In this document: positions 24,600 through 35,919 of the stretch, in pieces
Numbering within the stretch: position 1 is the first letter of the stretch
How the letters are laid out: each line of letters starts with the position of its first letter
Source of the DNA: Sipunculus nudus
Taxonomy: Eukaryota > Annelida > Sipuncula > Golfingiida > Sipunculidae
Length of the DNA stretch: 64,000 nucleotides
Reading direction: 5' to 3'
Assembly: GCA_026874595.1 (NCBI GenBank)
Contig: CM049314.1
Span: 57,088,300 to 57,152,299 of the forward strand
Notes under the pieces: model-generated
Told to the model about the DNA's origin: nothing
Database searches by the model: none
The model's input: only the letters and a program-made list of their open reading frames with translations
Made by a program: the position numbers and the translations under genes

Positions 24600-24930
24600 T
24601 TCTAAAAAATGCAAGTCTCTACCACCAATGGGGTCCCAATTGTGGGATGCTCCCAAAACCATGTTTGCAGTTGCTTATTCGGCCTATATTCCCAGGTTCA
24701 TTCATGCTTAAGTGACTGTACATTTGTGCATATTTCTTGATGATATTCTTGCATCCGGATCTTTTGACAAATCTGATCTAGAATCATATTGATTCTTCAA
24801 TAGCCCAATCCCAAAATGCCTTGAAAGTTTCATGAGATTCTTTCATGATTGCATGCTTTATGTTATGCACAAACACAGACACATACACAAGCAGGGATGA
24901 AAGCTTACACTTCTGGTGGTGGAAATAAAA
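24600..24930. repeat. dispersed repeat, copy 1 (partner at 39405)
   Basis: A ~330-bp stretch is similar to 39405-39735 in the same orientation: both carry ATGCAAGyCTCT, TTCTTGATGATnTTC, GCATCCGGATC/GAATCCGGATC, GATTCTTCAnTnGCC, TTnATGAGATTCT, ACACAnACATACA and CAGGGATGAAAGC. Identity looks near 70-75%. Function is unknown. Confidence 0.75.
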
Positions 24931-24942
24931 CTGTTTGTTTTT

Positions 24943-25960
24943 AGCGACCTGTGAGCTTATGGGATGGTGTGGCGTCGTCCAGCGTCCGTCGTCCGGCGTC
25001 TGTACGTTAACCCATACTAACTTGAAAACGGCAAGGGTTAGCATCACGAAATTTTATGCAAAAAATTAGCCATCTGAAAAACACTATCGGATTTTGCTTA
25101 TTTTTTGGCTAACTGCATTTTTTTAGATTTTATAGGGAAAAAGCTAAAAAAGCTTTAAAAATCTTCTTCTCCGAAACTGTTCAGCCAAATTGTCCAATAT
25201 TTCACAGAAATGATCCCTGAAACAATCTCTCTCACGTTTGTTCGAATGGTTTAAGTTCGGTGATTTTTGGCTGAGTTACAGCTAGTTGAACTTAGTCATC
25301 TGTCCAAAAAAGCATACTAAAATTACAATCTTAGAAACGGCTGGAGCTATATTCACCAAATTTTATGCCAATGTTGGTCACATGAGTCATATCTTAAATT
25401 GAGGTATTGGTGGCACCACCTGCATCGACCTTTTTTGTACGGGGATCATCAGTGCCCGTATCATACTGACAGCTACAAATAACTTCTTCTCTGAAACGAT
25501 ATGGCCAAATTGTTTAATATCGCACAGAAATGATCCTAGGGTAGTGCTTTCTGAAGTTTGTTCAAATGGTCTCAGTTCAGTGACTTTTGGCTAAGTTATG
25601 GGAAGCTGAATTTAGTCATATGCCATAACAGCCCATTTTAGCTAAGTGGCTACAAAAATCTTCTTCTCAAAAACCACTGGGCCAAAGTCTTAAATCTCAC
25701 ACATTAATTATCCTTAGATGTTGATAATTCAAGTTTGTACAAATGGTTTGGTTCAGTAATTTTTGGCTGAGTTATGGGTAGCTTAACTTAGCCATTTTGC
25801 TGTATTTTCCCATATGAGTAATAAACCTGCAAAACATTTTTAGACTGATGCCACAGAGGCCAATTTGTTTAATATTTTACAAGAATAGTCCCCTGAATAA
25901 TTCTTATGATGATTATCTTTTATAGTTCCAAAGAATGAATTATGGCTGAATTATAAAGAT
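24943..25960 (+). repeat. GTCCGGCGTC-type dispersed element, larger copy
   Basis: It opens GACCTGTGAGCTTATGGGAT, then a GTCGTCCAGCGTCCGTCGTC-type tract and GTACGTTAACCCATACTAAC. The body is built of degenerate ~200-250-bp units that repeat 'AATCTTCTTCTC..AAAC...GCCAAATTGT', 'TTTCACAGAAATGATCC' and 'TTTTGGCTGAGTTA' at about 25160, 25480, 25660 and 25840. GGTGGCACCACCTGC at about 25410 links it to the 339-bp satellite core. No coding capacity is present. Confidence 0.7.
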
Positions 25961-26317
25961 TGAATTAAGTCATTTTACCATATATGGTAGCTGTGTAAAG
26001 CAGATTCATCTAGCCTAGCACCAGTTTATCAGCATCCCTTACATCATGCCTCTAGACCTTCATATTTCAGGTTATCTATGGTTAATATTGACAAGAATGT
26101 TTTTTAAAAGCTTTTAAAAAATGTAGATTTATGATTTTAGATATTCTTCATACCAGGCAATGTTAACAATCACAGGTATACAGCTCTCTGTGGGTATATA
26201 AAGACAGCTATACATAAATTATAAATAATTGGTATCCATACTCAACTTAATTCAAGATTTTGCCATCAGTGAGATGTATCTGTATTATAATTTTGCATTC
26301 AATATGCATCTGTAGTA

Positions 26318-26600
26318 ATTTTTAGTGAGCCTGTGAGCTAATTTGATGTTGTTGCGGCGTCCATAGTCCATCTTCTGTGAGTTAACCCATACTATTCGAA
26401 AACGACTGGAGCTAGCATCATGAAATGTAATATAAAAAATTAGCCATCTGAAAAACTTTCTTAGATTTTAATGAGAAAAAAATTTTAAAACCTTTAAAAA
26501 TCTTCTCCGACGAAACGGTCAAGCCAAATTGTTCAGTATTTCACAGAAATAATTTTTTATATCATATCTTACAAGTTTGTTCGAATGGTTCAAGTATGAT
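26318..26600 (+). repeat. GTCCGGCGTC-type dispersed element, second fragment
   Basis: This is a shorter relative of the previous element in the same orientation: GAGCCTGTGAGCTAATTTGA, GCGGCGTCCATAGTCCATC, GTTAACCCATACTA, then AAATTAGCCATCTGAAAAAC and CGAAACGGTCAAGCCAAATT. Confidence 0.7.
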
Positions 26601-26726
26601 ATAAAAATTAAAAAGTATTTTAGCCAAAGTCTTTCAGTATGTGTAAACAGATTTACCAACAGGCCAAGATTGTGTCTGAAATTTTAAATAGGTTGAGAAA
26701 CTGCCAACTGTTTCAGATTTGGCAAC

Positions 26727-27240
26727 AGATCAAGAATTCATTCAGTGCAGCCAAATATAGGTCAAGAGTTCAATCAGTGCAGCCAAGCACAAGGCATGTG
26801 ATCACCTCATGGGTGACATGTGAACACCTCATGGGCACCATGTGATAACCTCATAGGTAGCATGTGATCAACTCATGAGTATCATGTGATCACCTCATGT
26901 ATGTCATGCCCCTCAGGGCTGCATGTGGAGCCAATCTGAGAGCTTATGCAATGGTGTGGCTACTGTTTCAGATTAGGCAACAGGTCAAGAGTTTACCCAG
27001 TGCAGCCAGGTATAGGTCAGGAGTTCACTCTGTGCAGTAGCTGCATTCTATTTATAGCAGTGGTAGACTGCATCAGATTTGGCACCAAAGTTCAGCCTGG
27101 ATCTATTTATAGCTTTGGCAGACTGCCAACTGTGTCAGATTATGCAACAGGTCAAGAGTTCACTCAGAGCAGCCAGGTACAGGTCAAAAGTTTACTCAGT
27201 CTAGCCAGGTGCAGGTCATGAGTTCACTCAGTGCAGTAGC
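26727..27240 (+). repeat. 32-bp minisatellite with DR2-like sites
   Basis: Seven recognisable 32-bp units (2 at 26727-26790, 2 at 26981-27040, 3 at 27149-27240) follow AGGTCAAGAGTTCACTCAGT then GCAGCCAGGTAT. Every unit contains two AGKTCA-type nuclear-receptor half-sites spaced by 2 bp. The match is exact (AGGTCA-NN-AGTTCA) at 26759, 27014, 27149 and 27213, with one or two changes at 26727, 26982 and 27181. The array is interrupted by other sequence, including the 22-bp array at 26796. Whether any receptor binds is unknown. Confidence 0.8.
26796..26905 (+). repeat. 22-bp minisatellite, five units
   Basis: Exactly spaced 22-bp units begin at 26796, 26818, 26840, 26862 and 26884, each close to ATGTGATCACCTCATGGGTG. 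The array sits inside the interrupted 32-bp minisatellite. Confidence 0.9.
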
Positions 27241-27339
27241 CTGAGCAAGCAATTTGTCACAGTTCACTCACAACTGCCTTTCTCACCTAAGCCTGGTCAG
27301 CCCCGTGCATCAGACTCAAGGTAAGTTTGATGTATTGGC

Positions 27340-27580
27340 CTATTATAATGACCTGTATATGTGTCTTTGATGGCTTTCTCGCTCACAAGACAGGTGTCGC
27401 CACCTACAATGACTTTTGCACAGTTTGTGTCCCTGCGTTTTCTCAGGAGGGGTTTGATATATCAGTCTGAAATTGGGCATATGTATATATCTCTGATAGC
27501 TTTGTTGTATACAAGACTGGTGGTGCCAGCTACAATCATTTTTGTGTTGTGTGCACCCATTCCAGAATTTCAGCAGTGAT
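27340..27580. repeat. two degenerate ~117-bp units related to satellite tail
   Basis: Two successive units share GTATATnTnTnTGATnGCTTT, ACAAGACnGGTGnnGCCAnCTACAAT and a GTTTGTGTCCC/GTGTGCACCC block. The same motifs occur just after the satellite at 6985-7080 (GGTCTGAAATTGGCATGTG, GACAGGTCGCGCCACC). The minus-strand open frame here (27343-27636) is a by-product. Confidence 0.6.
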
Positions 27581-27636
27581 CTTTGTGTAATTGTTTCAAA
27601 TTCAAAATAGTTAGTACTTGCATTGTTCATATACAT

Positions 27637-29687
27637 GAAAAGTAATGGTCCAGCATGGAAGCATTATACCTGGTGTATTTCCCAATGCACAGGTTCGCAT
27701 TAGGCCTGTAGGCCTTGTTTTACATTTCAAATAACTGGATTCCAGACTTTCAAGGCTTTAATTATCTAGGTATATTGTGTGGAAGATCCTTTAATTTACA
27801 CATGGCAAAAAGGCACATATATTTTCAATTTGTATAGCCAGTTGAAGAACATTGAATCTCATTGTAAATAGCATTCACAAGGATAGTTTCACATGATTAT
27901 TATTTTGTTGAGCATTCATAATACAGTGTCATTGAGCTGTTAGGAGCAATGGAGTGGCAATTATCTAATTCATCATTCCAGATTGTCCTGTGAGAAAAAG
28001 TGGGCATAGTCTGACATTTGAGGTCACTTGTACTGGTGTTGTATTGTGATAAATTGAATGTTATGTAAAATGTCTAATATGAAAAGAGCATGGGTATTTG
28101 TAGTACATCACTGGTCAGGTATGTCATGGTTAGTTTAAATGCTGTAGCTTGTGAACAAGGCCTTTCATTAAACTAAACTATATATAGATTCAACATTTAA
28201 AGAGAGTGGGTCCAAAGGGCACATGAATATTATTAACATGCTTATATTAGCTTCATTTATAAAGTCCACAGTCAAAGTAACAAATCCAAAAGAATTGAAT
28301 GAAATATCCACAACCATGCTCAATGTTATCTTTTATGGGTATTCACTATTCAGTGCCATCTTTTTTCCGGAGACCTGACATATAAAAAGGCTTTTTTTTC
28401 CTGTAAAAAGCATTAAAGAAAAGGAAAACTTGAGCTATGAAAACAATATTAAAAGTAGTACAGTTTAAATTTAGGGTAGGGATTGGTCCTGATCAGAACC
28501 GTTCCTCTAGGGGTGTGATAGTGTGTCAGAAAAGTACACCCTGTATTTCTTTTAGCCAAAAAACTAAAGTTCAGCTCTAATATAGTGAGGGTGAATATCA
28601 AGTCAATTATTACCTGTGCCCTATTTCAATGTAATTTAGAATAAAGATTACAAAAATGAAAGGCTCAAGACATGAATTTGTAGAAAGTGTTAGACAGTGG
28701 AATAACTGCTAACTAGTGGTCATTTGAATGTTACTATGAAATACAGTAATTTAAACAAGTATTAGATTTTTTATATTTCACTGATAAAATCATGAGACAT
28801 AAAAAAAAAACAGTTCAGTAATTTTTTTGTGATTGATTGCAATTTTAAACTAAAATAATACTTTGACGTAAAAAGGGTTATTGTGACCAAAATAAAATTT
28901 ATGTGGTTGAATTATGGCTAAAACCTGTTTTAGGGGGAGCAGGCCCTGCATGTGTCTAGTGGTTTTTGACCAGCTGGTGTTGTTTAGTGACAGAGCATAC
29001 CTAGTTCTGTTTCACAACAAGTCCAAAGCCAGTGATCGTATAATTCTGGTGTGGGTGACCAGGATTCCATACCCTATTCCATTGACTTGGATGGGCAATA
29101 TTCATTACTCAGTCTCTAGCAGGAACGGAGGGTTCGTCAGAAGAGCACTTGTCTTATATATGTTACCTGCTGGACATTCATACAACTTTATAGTGCCACC
29201 TTGGGCAGCTTAATTTATTTTAGTACCTCATATTTAACTTAGTCAGGGTCCACTAAAAATGCCTTAGAAAATAAATGTGGGCTTTTCCTTTGGATTAAAT
29301 TCATATTGCTTAATATGACCTGTATGTGCTTTGCTGGTTTTTGCTGTAATGGTGAGTTTGCTGAAGGTATATCAACTTGGAAAGCTTTAAGGATACACTG
29401 AATCACACTTTCGATTGCTATTAAAGGAAAAAATTATTATAGCGATCTAGCAGTCAAGTCACCTTGAGCTGCACAAAACGGATGCATCTACTTTTGAAGT
29501 ATATTCATCATTGCACTACCTGTGCTAAAAGAAAGAACGGTATTCATTGGTCTCAAATATGAAATCTTCAAATATCTTTTCTCTTACAGGTATGTATCAA
29601 GCTTCACCTACTGACTCTACATGTGTAGGACCAGATCCCGATCAGGATTTAGTCCAGGCTGAATCAGGATTGGGATTTGGTCTAGAC
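27637..29687. other. unique AT-rich DNA
   Basis: No repeat array is seen. A 99-codon plus frame at 28914-29213 begins with ATGGCTAAAACC and has mixed composition, but no splice evidence or motif supports it. Confidence 0.4.
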
Positions 29688-31089
29688 TACCGTAAAATCT
29701 CCACATAAAACCGCGGTTTAATCAAGAAATTCAAAATCTTGAAATCAGGTTGATTTCCTAAAAGCACTGTGCGGTTTATACTAGAAGGGTTTCCTGAATA
29801 TCTTCCTGACAGACATCGTTTTGGGCCGGCGCGTGGGCGATAACATTGCAACTTTCGAAGGCTGTTCTTAGCATGCATGGGCGCCGTGTGTAAATGTATT
29901 ATTTACGATTATTTATAATAATTAATAAATTAAATATTGCTGATTAGTTTTCGTGTGATATATAACTTGTTATAAAATCTTGGTAATTGTCACCAAATAA
30001 TACGTTTACATCAACCCTGCTGTTACACACAGCGGCCCACTTCGTTGGGAATGGTCAAGTAAAATTGAAATAAAAGCCTACTTTAACCCATTTGCGGCAT
30101 TATTTAGCAATGATTATTTGTTTAAAACGTAAAATGAATAAAAAGCTGACATCGTAAAGAGTCACACAATGGCAGACGATCGTTTTAAAATCAAGTTTGA
30201 GTGCCGCCATGTGCTGAAACGCCCTGGTATTCTGCTAAGAATATTTTGAACGGTTGTACGCGGTGGGTGGTAAATAGAACAGCCACCTTTTTCGTCCCAG
30301 CGTGCCTTGCGCGAACACTGCCTTGACAAAATGGCTCTCCGCACGGAAACTTTCTTCAGGTAAAAAACTTGCTCACCCGGACTGGCCACTTTAATTTTAC
30401 CTTAAAATCACTCGTTTTCAAGCGTCATGTTTCCTATACGTGCGTATCTCGACAAGGTAACTTCAGTTACTTTGATATTTAGTTGACCAGCGATGTTTTC
30501 AAACGCACCAGCATATTGTGACATGGAGCGATGTCAACGTACGATGTGACGATGATAATACCGAAGTAACCGGTATGAAAATGAGTTGAATCTTCCGAGT
30601 AATTCCAGAAAATGGAATTTTCATCAAAAATTAAGATTTCAAAATAATACTTTTAGAATTAAAATATATAGTGACTTGAAATGGATCAGCAGAATTTTTT
30701 TTTCGATAATATAATGACAAATCAGTAGCAAACAAGAATACGGCACGGAATATAAAATCTGTATAACCAGGCAGAGGTTCACCGGCCCTTGCGTCTTCCC
30801 AAACTTCATGCTTGAGTGACCCTGCAAAAAAGTGTTTTCATTTGTTTAAATAAAATGCCCAAGGAATTTTTAAAGTGGACAGGAATGGCCGAGTCGCAAC
30901 CTACGCGTGTTCATTTCTAGAAGATAGCTTGATTGTGTCTTTTGTCAAATCATTCCGTAGCGAAAGTTGGTGCGGTTTTAAAGGGGGGTTCTTAGTATTT
31001 GAGCCCCTCGCGGTGTCTCGCCTGGAATCTGGCGAAGTCTGGGTGCGGTTTTAATCGGAAGTGCGGTTTTAAGTGGAGATTTTACGGTA
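29688..31089. mobile_element. TIR DNA transposon relic, TA-flanked (1.4 kb)
   Basis: The left end (29688) reads TACCGTAAAATCTCCACATA and the right end, reverse-complemented from 31089, reads TACCGTAAAATCTCCACTTA, both continuing AAAACCGC: a 27-bp inverted repeat with one mismatch and TA flanks. Subterminal GCGGTTTTA repeats (30971, 31042, 31064) are present. The first ten bases match those of the 10338 element. The interior is GC- and CpG-rich against a CpG-poor background. No transposase is recognised, so the element is non-autonomous. Superfamily (Tc1/mariner, pogo/Tigger-like) is inferred from the TA flanks and TIR type only. Confidence 0.75.
30331..30359 (+). CDS. possible captured first exon inside TIR element
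   Basis: ATGG in strong start context (ACAAAATGG) opens ten codons (MALRTETFF plus a split codon) and meets AG|GTAAAA at 30360. It sits in the CpG-rich interior of the 29688-31089 element. A second start, ATGGCAGACGATCG at 30169, opens 26 codons (MADDRFKIKF...) to a TGA. These could mark a promoter-plus-first-exon fragment picked up by the element, or be coincidence. No downstream exon is found. Confidence 0.15.
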
Positions 31090-31510
31090 ATTGGGATGAT
31101 TAAGACTCTCAAAATACAGGTGATTAGTCATTAGTACTATATCCTCCTTGGCCTCATGTATTTTTTGAATGATTTATTGACACAATACATAGTAAGTACA
31201 TTCATGTGGTATTCTACCTAAGCACATATATAAATATAAACATGTATCAATATATTGAGCGCAAGCTACTTAAAGCTTATGAAGCTCGCTCCTGAATTCT
31301 AAAGTGGTAATTTTCTGATGCATGGCAAGGGAGGGGGGGAGGGGGGTGTGATGTTAACATATTGATGACTGGAGTATCATGGAAGATGTGGATAGCATAA
31401 TGACTATGTTTTTAGTTGTGATTTGGAAAGTGTAAGGTGCCAGTTGAGAGGAGAGAGAGAGTTTTGGTGGGTGTGGGATGAGTTTGTCAAAATCGTCAAA
31501 TTATTTTATG

Positions 31511-32597
31511 TTAGAATCTGTTTGAGTTTTCAATAAAGTTTGCTACCGAATCGAATATTTCCTTGTTTGATTTGTCATCTATTTTTGGGTTACCAAAAAG
31601 TAAAACTTTTAATGGGGTATCCCTAGGTAAGTATGTTTTCCTAGTGGAGTTATAGAGGTGGCATTGCAGTAGGTAGTGGTTGGGATCTTCTGATGGGTGG
31701 CCACATTGACATTTTTTGGTGTCGCTAATATGTCTTGTGTACATATGATAATTTAGATCACTACATTTCATTCTCATGCGTGCATGGATTATTTGTGATT
31801 TTCTGGTTCCTGAGTTGTAGTACGTAGGTGTTTTAGTTCTTAGAGCTGATTTTTTCAATTGGTAGTTTAATGAGGCACTTGTTAAGCAAGCTTTCTTATC
31901 AAGATCCATTTGGTTCCATAATCTGATTGATTTTGGGAGAAAAGAGTTGAAATATAAATCAGTTCTTGCTTGTATTGGAGTAAGGTTGTGTATTACAAAT
32001 CTGGTTTCGTATATGTTACTATGTGAAGCTGGAAGAAGAATGCGTAGATACTGCGGACTTTCGTTGTTAATCATTTTATGTACAAGGAGGATTTGTTTGT
32101 TTTCTCTTCTCTTTTGGAGAGTTTCCCATCCTGATTCAAGATATAAGAGTTCATGTGATGTTCCTTTTACCCCTCCCGTTACAATTCTTGCAGCTATCAG
32201 TTGTATTTTTTCAAGCGTCTGGTCTTGTTCCTGGGTACAGTTGCTCCATAAGATGTTTCCATATTCTAAGAGGGGTCTGATATATGAGAAATATATATTT
32301 TGTAAGGTTGTTCTATCTAGGAGATGTTTAAACTTGCTTAAGATTAGAAGTTTGTTCATTGCTTTAGCTGCAATGTAGTTTATATGTTCTTTCCATTTGC
32401 AATTATGGCTAAGGATTATTCCTAAATGTTTGTGCATTTTGAGTCTAGTTATTTTTGTTTTATTTAGGTATAAGTCAGGGAGGTTTACAGGTGCTGTTTT
32501 CCTTGAAAAGAGTACCGATTCAGTTTTTCCTGCATTGAAAGTGACTAGCCATTTCCTTGACCACTGGTAAATCTTTTCAAGGTCAGCATTTAGTATC
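31511..32597 (-). pseudogene. LINE reverse transcriptase, thumb and C-terminal part
   Basis: This is the C-terminal half of the LINE polyprotein, in a different frame from the catalytic part upstream. Open sequence begins just past the frameshift (ILNADLEKIYQWSRKW...), continues through the RT palm/thumb motif HKHLGIILSHNCKWKEHI and the connector IRPLLEYGNILWSN, and ends with a cysteine/histidine cluster (C-x-CG-x3-ED-x2-HYLLQC) typical of the C terminus of CR1/Jockey-type elements. The stop is at 31511. Only one frame break, no in-frame stops over ~360 codons: the copy is not very old. It cannot make a full RT because of the frameshift and the insertion upstream. Confidence 0.9.
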
Positions 32598-33376
32598 TGG
32601 GCTGCTCGGATGGGATTTCTATGGCTAGGTATAACATTGTATCGTCCGCAAAGAGACGAATATTACTTGTGAGTTTTTCTCCTATGTCGTCGATAAAGAC
32701 TAAGAAGAGCAGGGGTCCTAGGATCGATCCTTGTGGTACCCCTGCCTGTAGGAATTTCCATTCCGAGGGAGCATTTTCTATAATAACTCGTTGTTGTCTA
32801 TTTGTTAAATAGTTGTATAACCATCTGTGCAGTTTACCTGTTATTCCTGCTGAGAGTAGCTTACTGAGAAGGCCATCTGTCCAGACTTTATCAAAAGCCT
32901 TACTTATATCTAGAAAGATTCCTATTCCTTCTTTTCCATTGTCTAAATCATAGGTGATAGTATTGTACAAGTCTGTTAATTGATACACTGCAGAGTCTCT
33001 AGGTAAAAATCCTGATTGGTATGCTGATATAATTCTGTTTTCTTTAAAGAAGTTAAGCATTCTGGCAAATATAATTTTCTCTATTATTTTACATATACAG
33101 CTTGTTAGTGATATGGGTCTGTAGTTTACTGGTTGTTTAGGATCACCACTTTTAAAGATAGGTGTGACATTTGCCTTTTTCCATAGGGTGGGTAGTTTTC
33201 CTGTGTTAAAGGAAAGTTCAGCGATTTTTTTAATAGGGTATGATAATTCTTTATAACATGTCTTTAGAATGAAGGGATGTATATCATCTGGTCCCTTAGA
33301 TTTACTTGTATCTAGGGATTTCATAATTGATTCTATATCATTTATTTCGAATTGTACTTCTCCTTATTTGTTATTT
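32590..33376 (-). pseudogene. LINE reverse transcriptase, catalytic domain
   Basis: It covers RT motifs in order: SKGPDDIHPFILK near residues 8-21 of the open frame from 33324, NYRPISLTSCICKIIEKI (67-84), QSGF (103-106), FLDISKAFDKVW with the first catalytic Asp at 139, GVPQGSILGPLLF (195-207) and FADD at 225-228 with the other two. The metal-binding Asp triad is intact. The frame is lost near 32597-32600, where one base appears deleted (GAGCAGCCCAGATACTAA), and an in-frame TAA lies just upstream at about 33361. Beyond 33377 the LINE is cut by the Helentron-like insertion and resumes at 35298. Confidence 0.92.
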
Positions 33377-33377
33377 G

Positions 33378-35297
33378 TTAGCTCAGCTGACTATAAGTCA
33401 TCTGAGCTATAGTCGTGGTCCATTGTCCGTCGTCCGTCCGTCTGTCCGTCCGTCCGTCCGTCCGTCCGTAGATGTGGCACGTTTTGAAACCGTAAGACCT
33501 AGGAATGCAAAATTCAGCATAATGTTAGATGTCCCAAAAGATCTCCTACCAAGCCGAAAACTGGATCTTTGCGACTTCGTTCCTTTGAGAAATTAAGGAA
33601 AAACCTCAATTTTTTATTAAAATCCTATTTTCACACTTCAGGACTGCCTAATATCAAAACCACTCATCTGTTTTTCCTCATATTTACCATAAATATTCTT
33701 CTGTATAGTTCCTATGTACATGCCAGAAATTAAGTCTGTTAAGAATAAATTCTTTAAGTTATGGGCCCAAACTTAATGGACTTTATAAAAAATCAGGAAA
33801 AATATTTACTCACTTAACATGAAAAATTTTGAAACTAGAGTCTGTTTTCCCAAGTATATAACTATGTTTATTAAGATTCAATTGTTTACCCAAAATTAGA
33901 TCTGAATTTTGTAAATCTTTTAAGTAATTAGCATAAAAATAAAATCAGTAACTTAAATTTTGCCCAGCTTTGACCATGGCACGTTTTTTTCCTGTAAGTA
34001 CAATTGATTTAATTTTCACAGCATGTAAACATAAATATTTAATTTGTTTAAATCTGAAATTTGGAAGTAAAAGCTTGAAAATTAAGCTAGTTATTGATAT
34101 TTTTCTTGAGGCTCTATTGTAGTCATTTGCTTTGTTTACAGATTACAGATGCAGGGTCCCACTCCAGGTCACTGGAAGTCAGCTATGCCAGGGTTTCTGA
34201 TTTGTTACAGTCAATGGGGGAGATCCCCTGCTGTGACAGGTGTACAGTTATTCTCATATCACCACCCCAATCACCCCCCCCCCCCCCCCCCCCCCCCCCC
34301 CCGCAAACCCAACCCACCAAGTGTTATCCAGTAATTGTTTTCACTGTATCTCCTTAATTGTAATGCTGCTTCCACTCTGATATGCAAAAACTTTCCTTGA
34401 AAAAGTAATTCAAGGTGTAATCCAGAAGATGCAATGTTGTGTAATGTAGCATTTTTAAAGAAATAATTTTTCTTTTAAATGATTTTACCAATCATAATGG
34501 AACCATCAGTATGCTTAAATTATGATAAAATATGAAGCACATTATGGATAAATAAAGACACAATTAAAAATTGTAAAATCTAAATCAAGTATTTTTTTTA
34601 GATATTTATTGTTTTGCAGATTTAAAAGATATATTTTTGTGGTAAAAAATAAAGAAACATTTGTATGCATGATGTGGTGTTATCTGACAAGATTGAGATT
34701 TATGATGATGCAATTGAGAATTATGAATCAACTTTTATATTCAGATATATATGTTATATTGAAAATGTATAGAAATATAAACTTAAATTAAAAAAAAAAT
34801 TGATGTGATAAAAAAATGAGGATTTATTACAAACATTTGTTCATTATTTTCCTGCCTCAGCAGAATTTGAGATCAGGCTTTGTTTGCCATGTTTTATGTT
34901 GTTAATTAGTTATATTTCAACTGTATACCTTTCATAAAAAAAAACATATATTTAATAATATATATTATACAAAAAAAAGATTCGATTGAACAAATGTGTA
35001 AACTACTGAAATGTCAACAGTTAATCGAAAAGCCAACTAATGATCATGGTAATTGTACAGATCATTTGTTCACAAACTGCTCACATGCTTCAGTTTCATC
35101 ATTAGGAAACACATGGTCAGGTCACAAAATATTATTTGCAACAATTTCTTGCTCATCAATACAAACCAATCATATAAACCAACCATGGCCTTTATTACCT
35201 CTTCCTCTTACACTTTATCTCCATTTGATATTATTTTAGATTTTTACCTTCAAGGTTAACTTCAGCTGAGCACAGTGACCCATAGTTCTCTTGTTTT
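33378..35297 (+). mobile_element. Helentron-like element, copy C, inserted in the LINE
   Basis: This is a full-length copy (~1.92 kb) of the family at 2621 and 7117, inserted in the opposite orientation to the LINE. It begins TTAGCTCAGCTGACT with the 5' hairpin, has the longest clean GTCC tract (33425-33471) and a C-run of 29 (34274-34302), and ends GCTGAGCACAGTGACCCATA then GTTCTCTTGTTTT. LINE coding sequence is contiguous on either side (...YVPLTPRK before it, ...GEVQFEINDIESI after it), which dates this insertion after the LINE. I see no target duplication; T residues lie at both junctions. No protein is encoded. Confidence 0.85.
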
Positions 35298-35919
35298 TCT
35301 TGGTGTTAAGGGAACATAGTTGCTATTGTGGTTAAGTATTGTTTGTTGTATAAATTGGTTGTTTAACAGTTCTGCTTTTTCTTTGGGTAGTGTAACATAC
35401 AATTCATTTCCTTTGTCCAGTGGTGGTAGTGTCTTATGTGTTGTTCCTTTCATAAGGCCTTCTCTGGTTTTCCACCAGTATGTCTTGTTATGAAGATTTT
35501 CCTTCAGATCATTTGCTAGTTTTAAAGGATATTTACTTTTGGCTTTTCTGACCTCAGCATTAAATTTGTTACGTGAATTTTTGTATAATTCCCAATCATT
35601 TGTATTTTTGGTTCTCATTGCTTTGGATCTGATTCTTAAGCACTTGCGTTTTATTAATTTTAGTTCATGAGTGAACCATTCTTTATTGGTAGTTATGTTT
35701 TTAACTGTTTTTTACTGGGATGCATTGTTCTGATATACAGAGGACTGTGGATGTAAATTTTTCGTAAACTATGTCGATATATTCTTTTTTGTCTACAATA
35801 TTATCCCAGTTAATTTTCTGGAGCATGTCTTTCATTTTAATATAGTTTCCTTCTTTATATTTCCAAACTCTAAAGGGATGGAGTGCATGGACAGTTTTAT
35901 TCCAATATAGTTTCATGTA
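35298..35919 (-). pseudogene. LINE ORF2 linker upstream of RT
   Basis: This LINE stretch lies between the lost endonuclease and the RT domain. The open frame at 35701-35916 (WNKTVHALHPFRVWKYKEG..., ending CIPVK) and that at 35298-35690 (NKEWFTHELKLIKRK..., YWWKTREGLMKG, ...YVPLTPRK) have the Lys/Trp-rich composition of this region in CR1/Jockey-type elements. They are out of frame by one base at the A-run near 35711-35716 (six A where five would restore frame). The first is preceded by an in-frame stop at the 5' truncation point. The second is ended by the Helentron-like insertion. Confidence 0.8.

Noticed and set aside
24943-25960. CRISPR-like or operon-like reading of the repeated blocks
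   Set aside because: Units are degenerate and irregular with no unique spacers; this is a eukaryotic dispersed repeat.
27343-27636. 97-codon minus-strand frame rich in His, Cys and Ser
   Set aside because: It runs through two degenerate repeat units; the His/Cys content follows from the repeat, with no zinc-finger spacing.
28914-29213. 99-codon plus-strand frame with mixed composition
   Set aside because: No splice context, no recognised motif, and the length is within chance for this window.
31947-32378. 143-codon plus-strand frame
   Set aside because: It lies antisense to the LINE reverse-transcriptase remnant, which is clearly the real coding strand.
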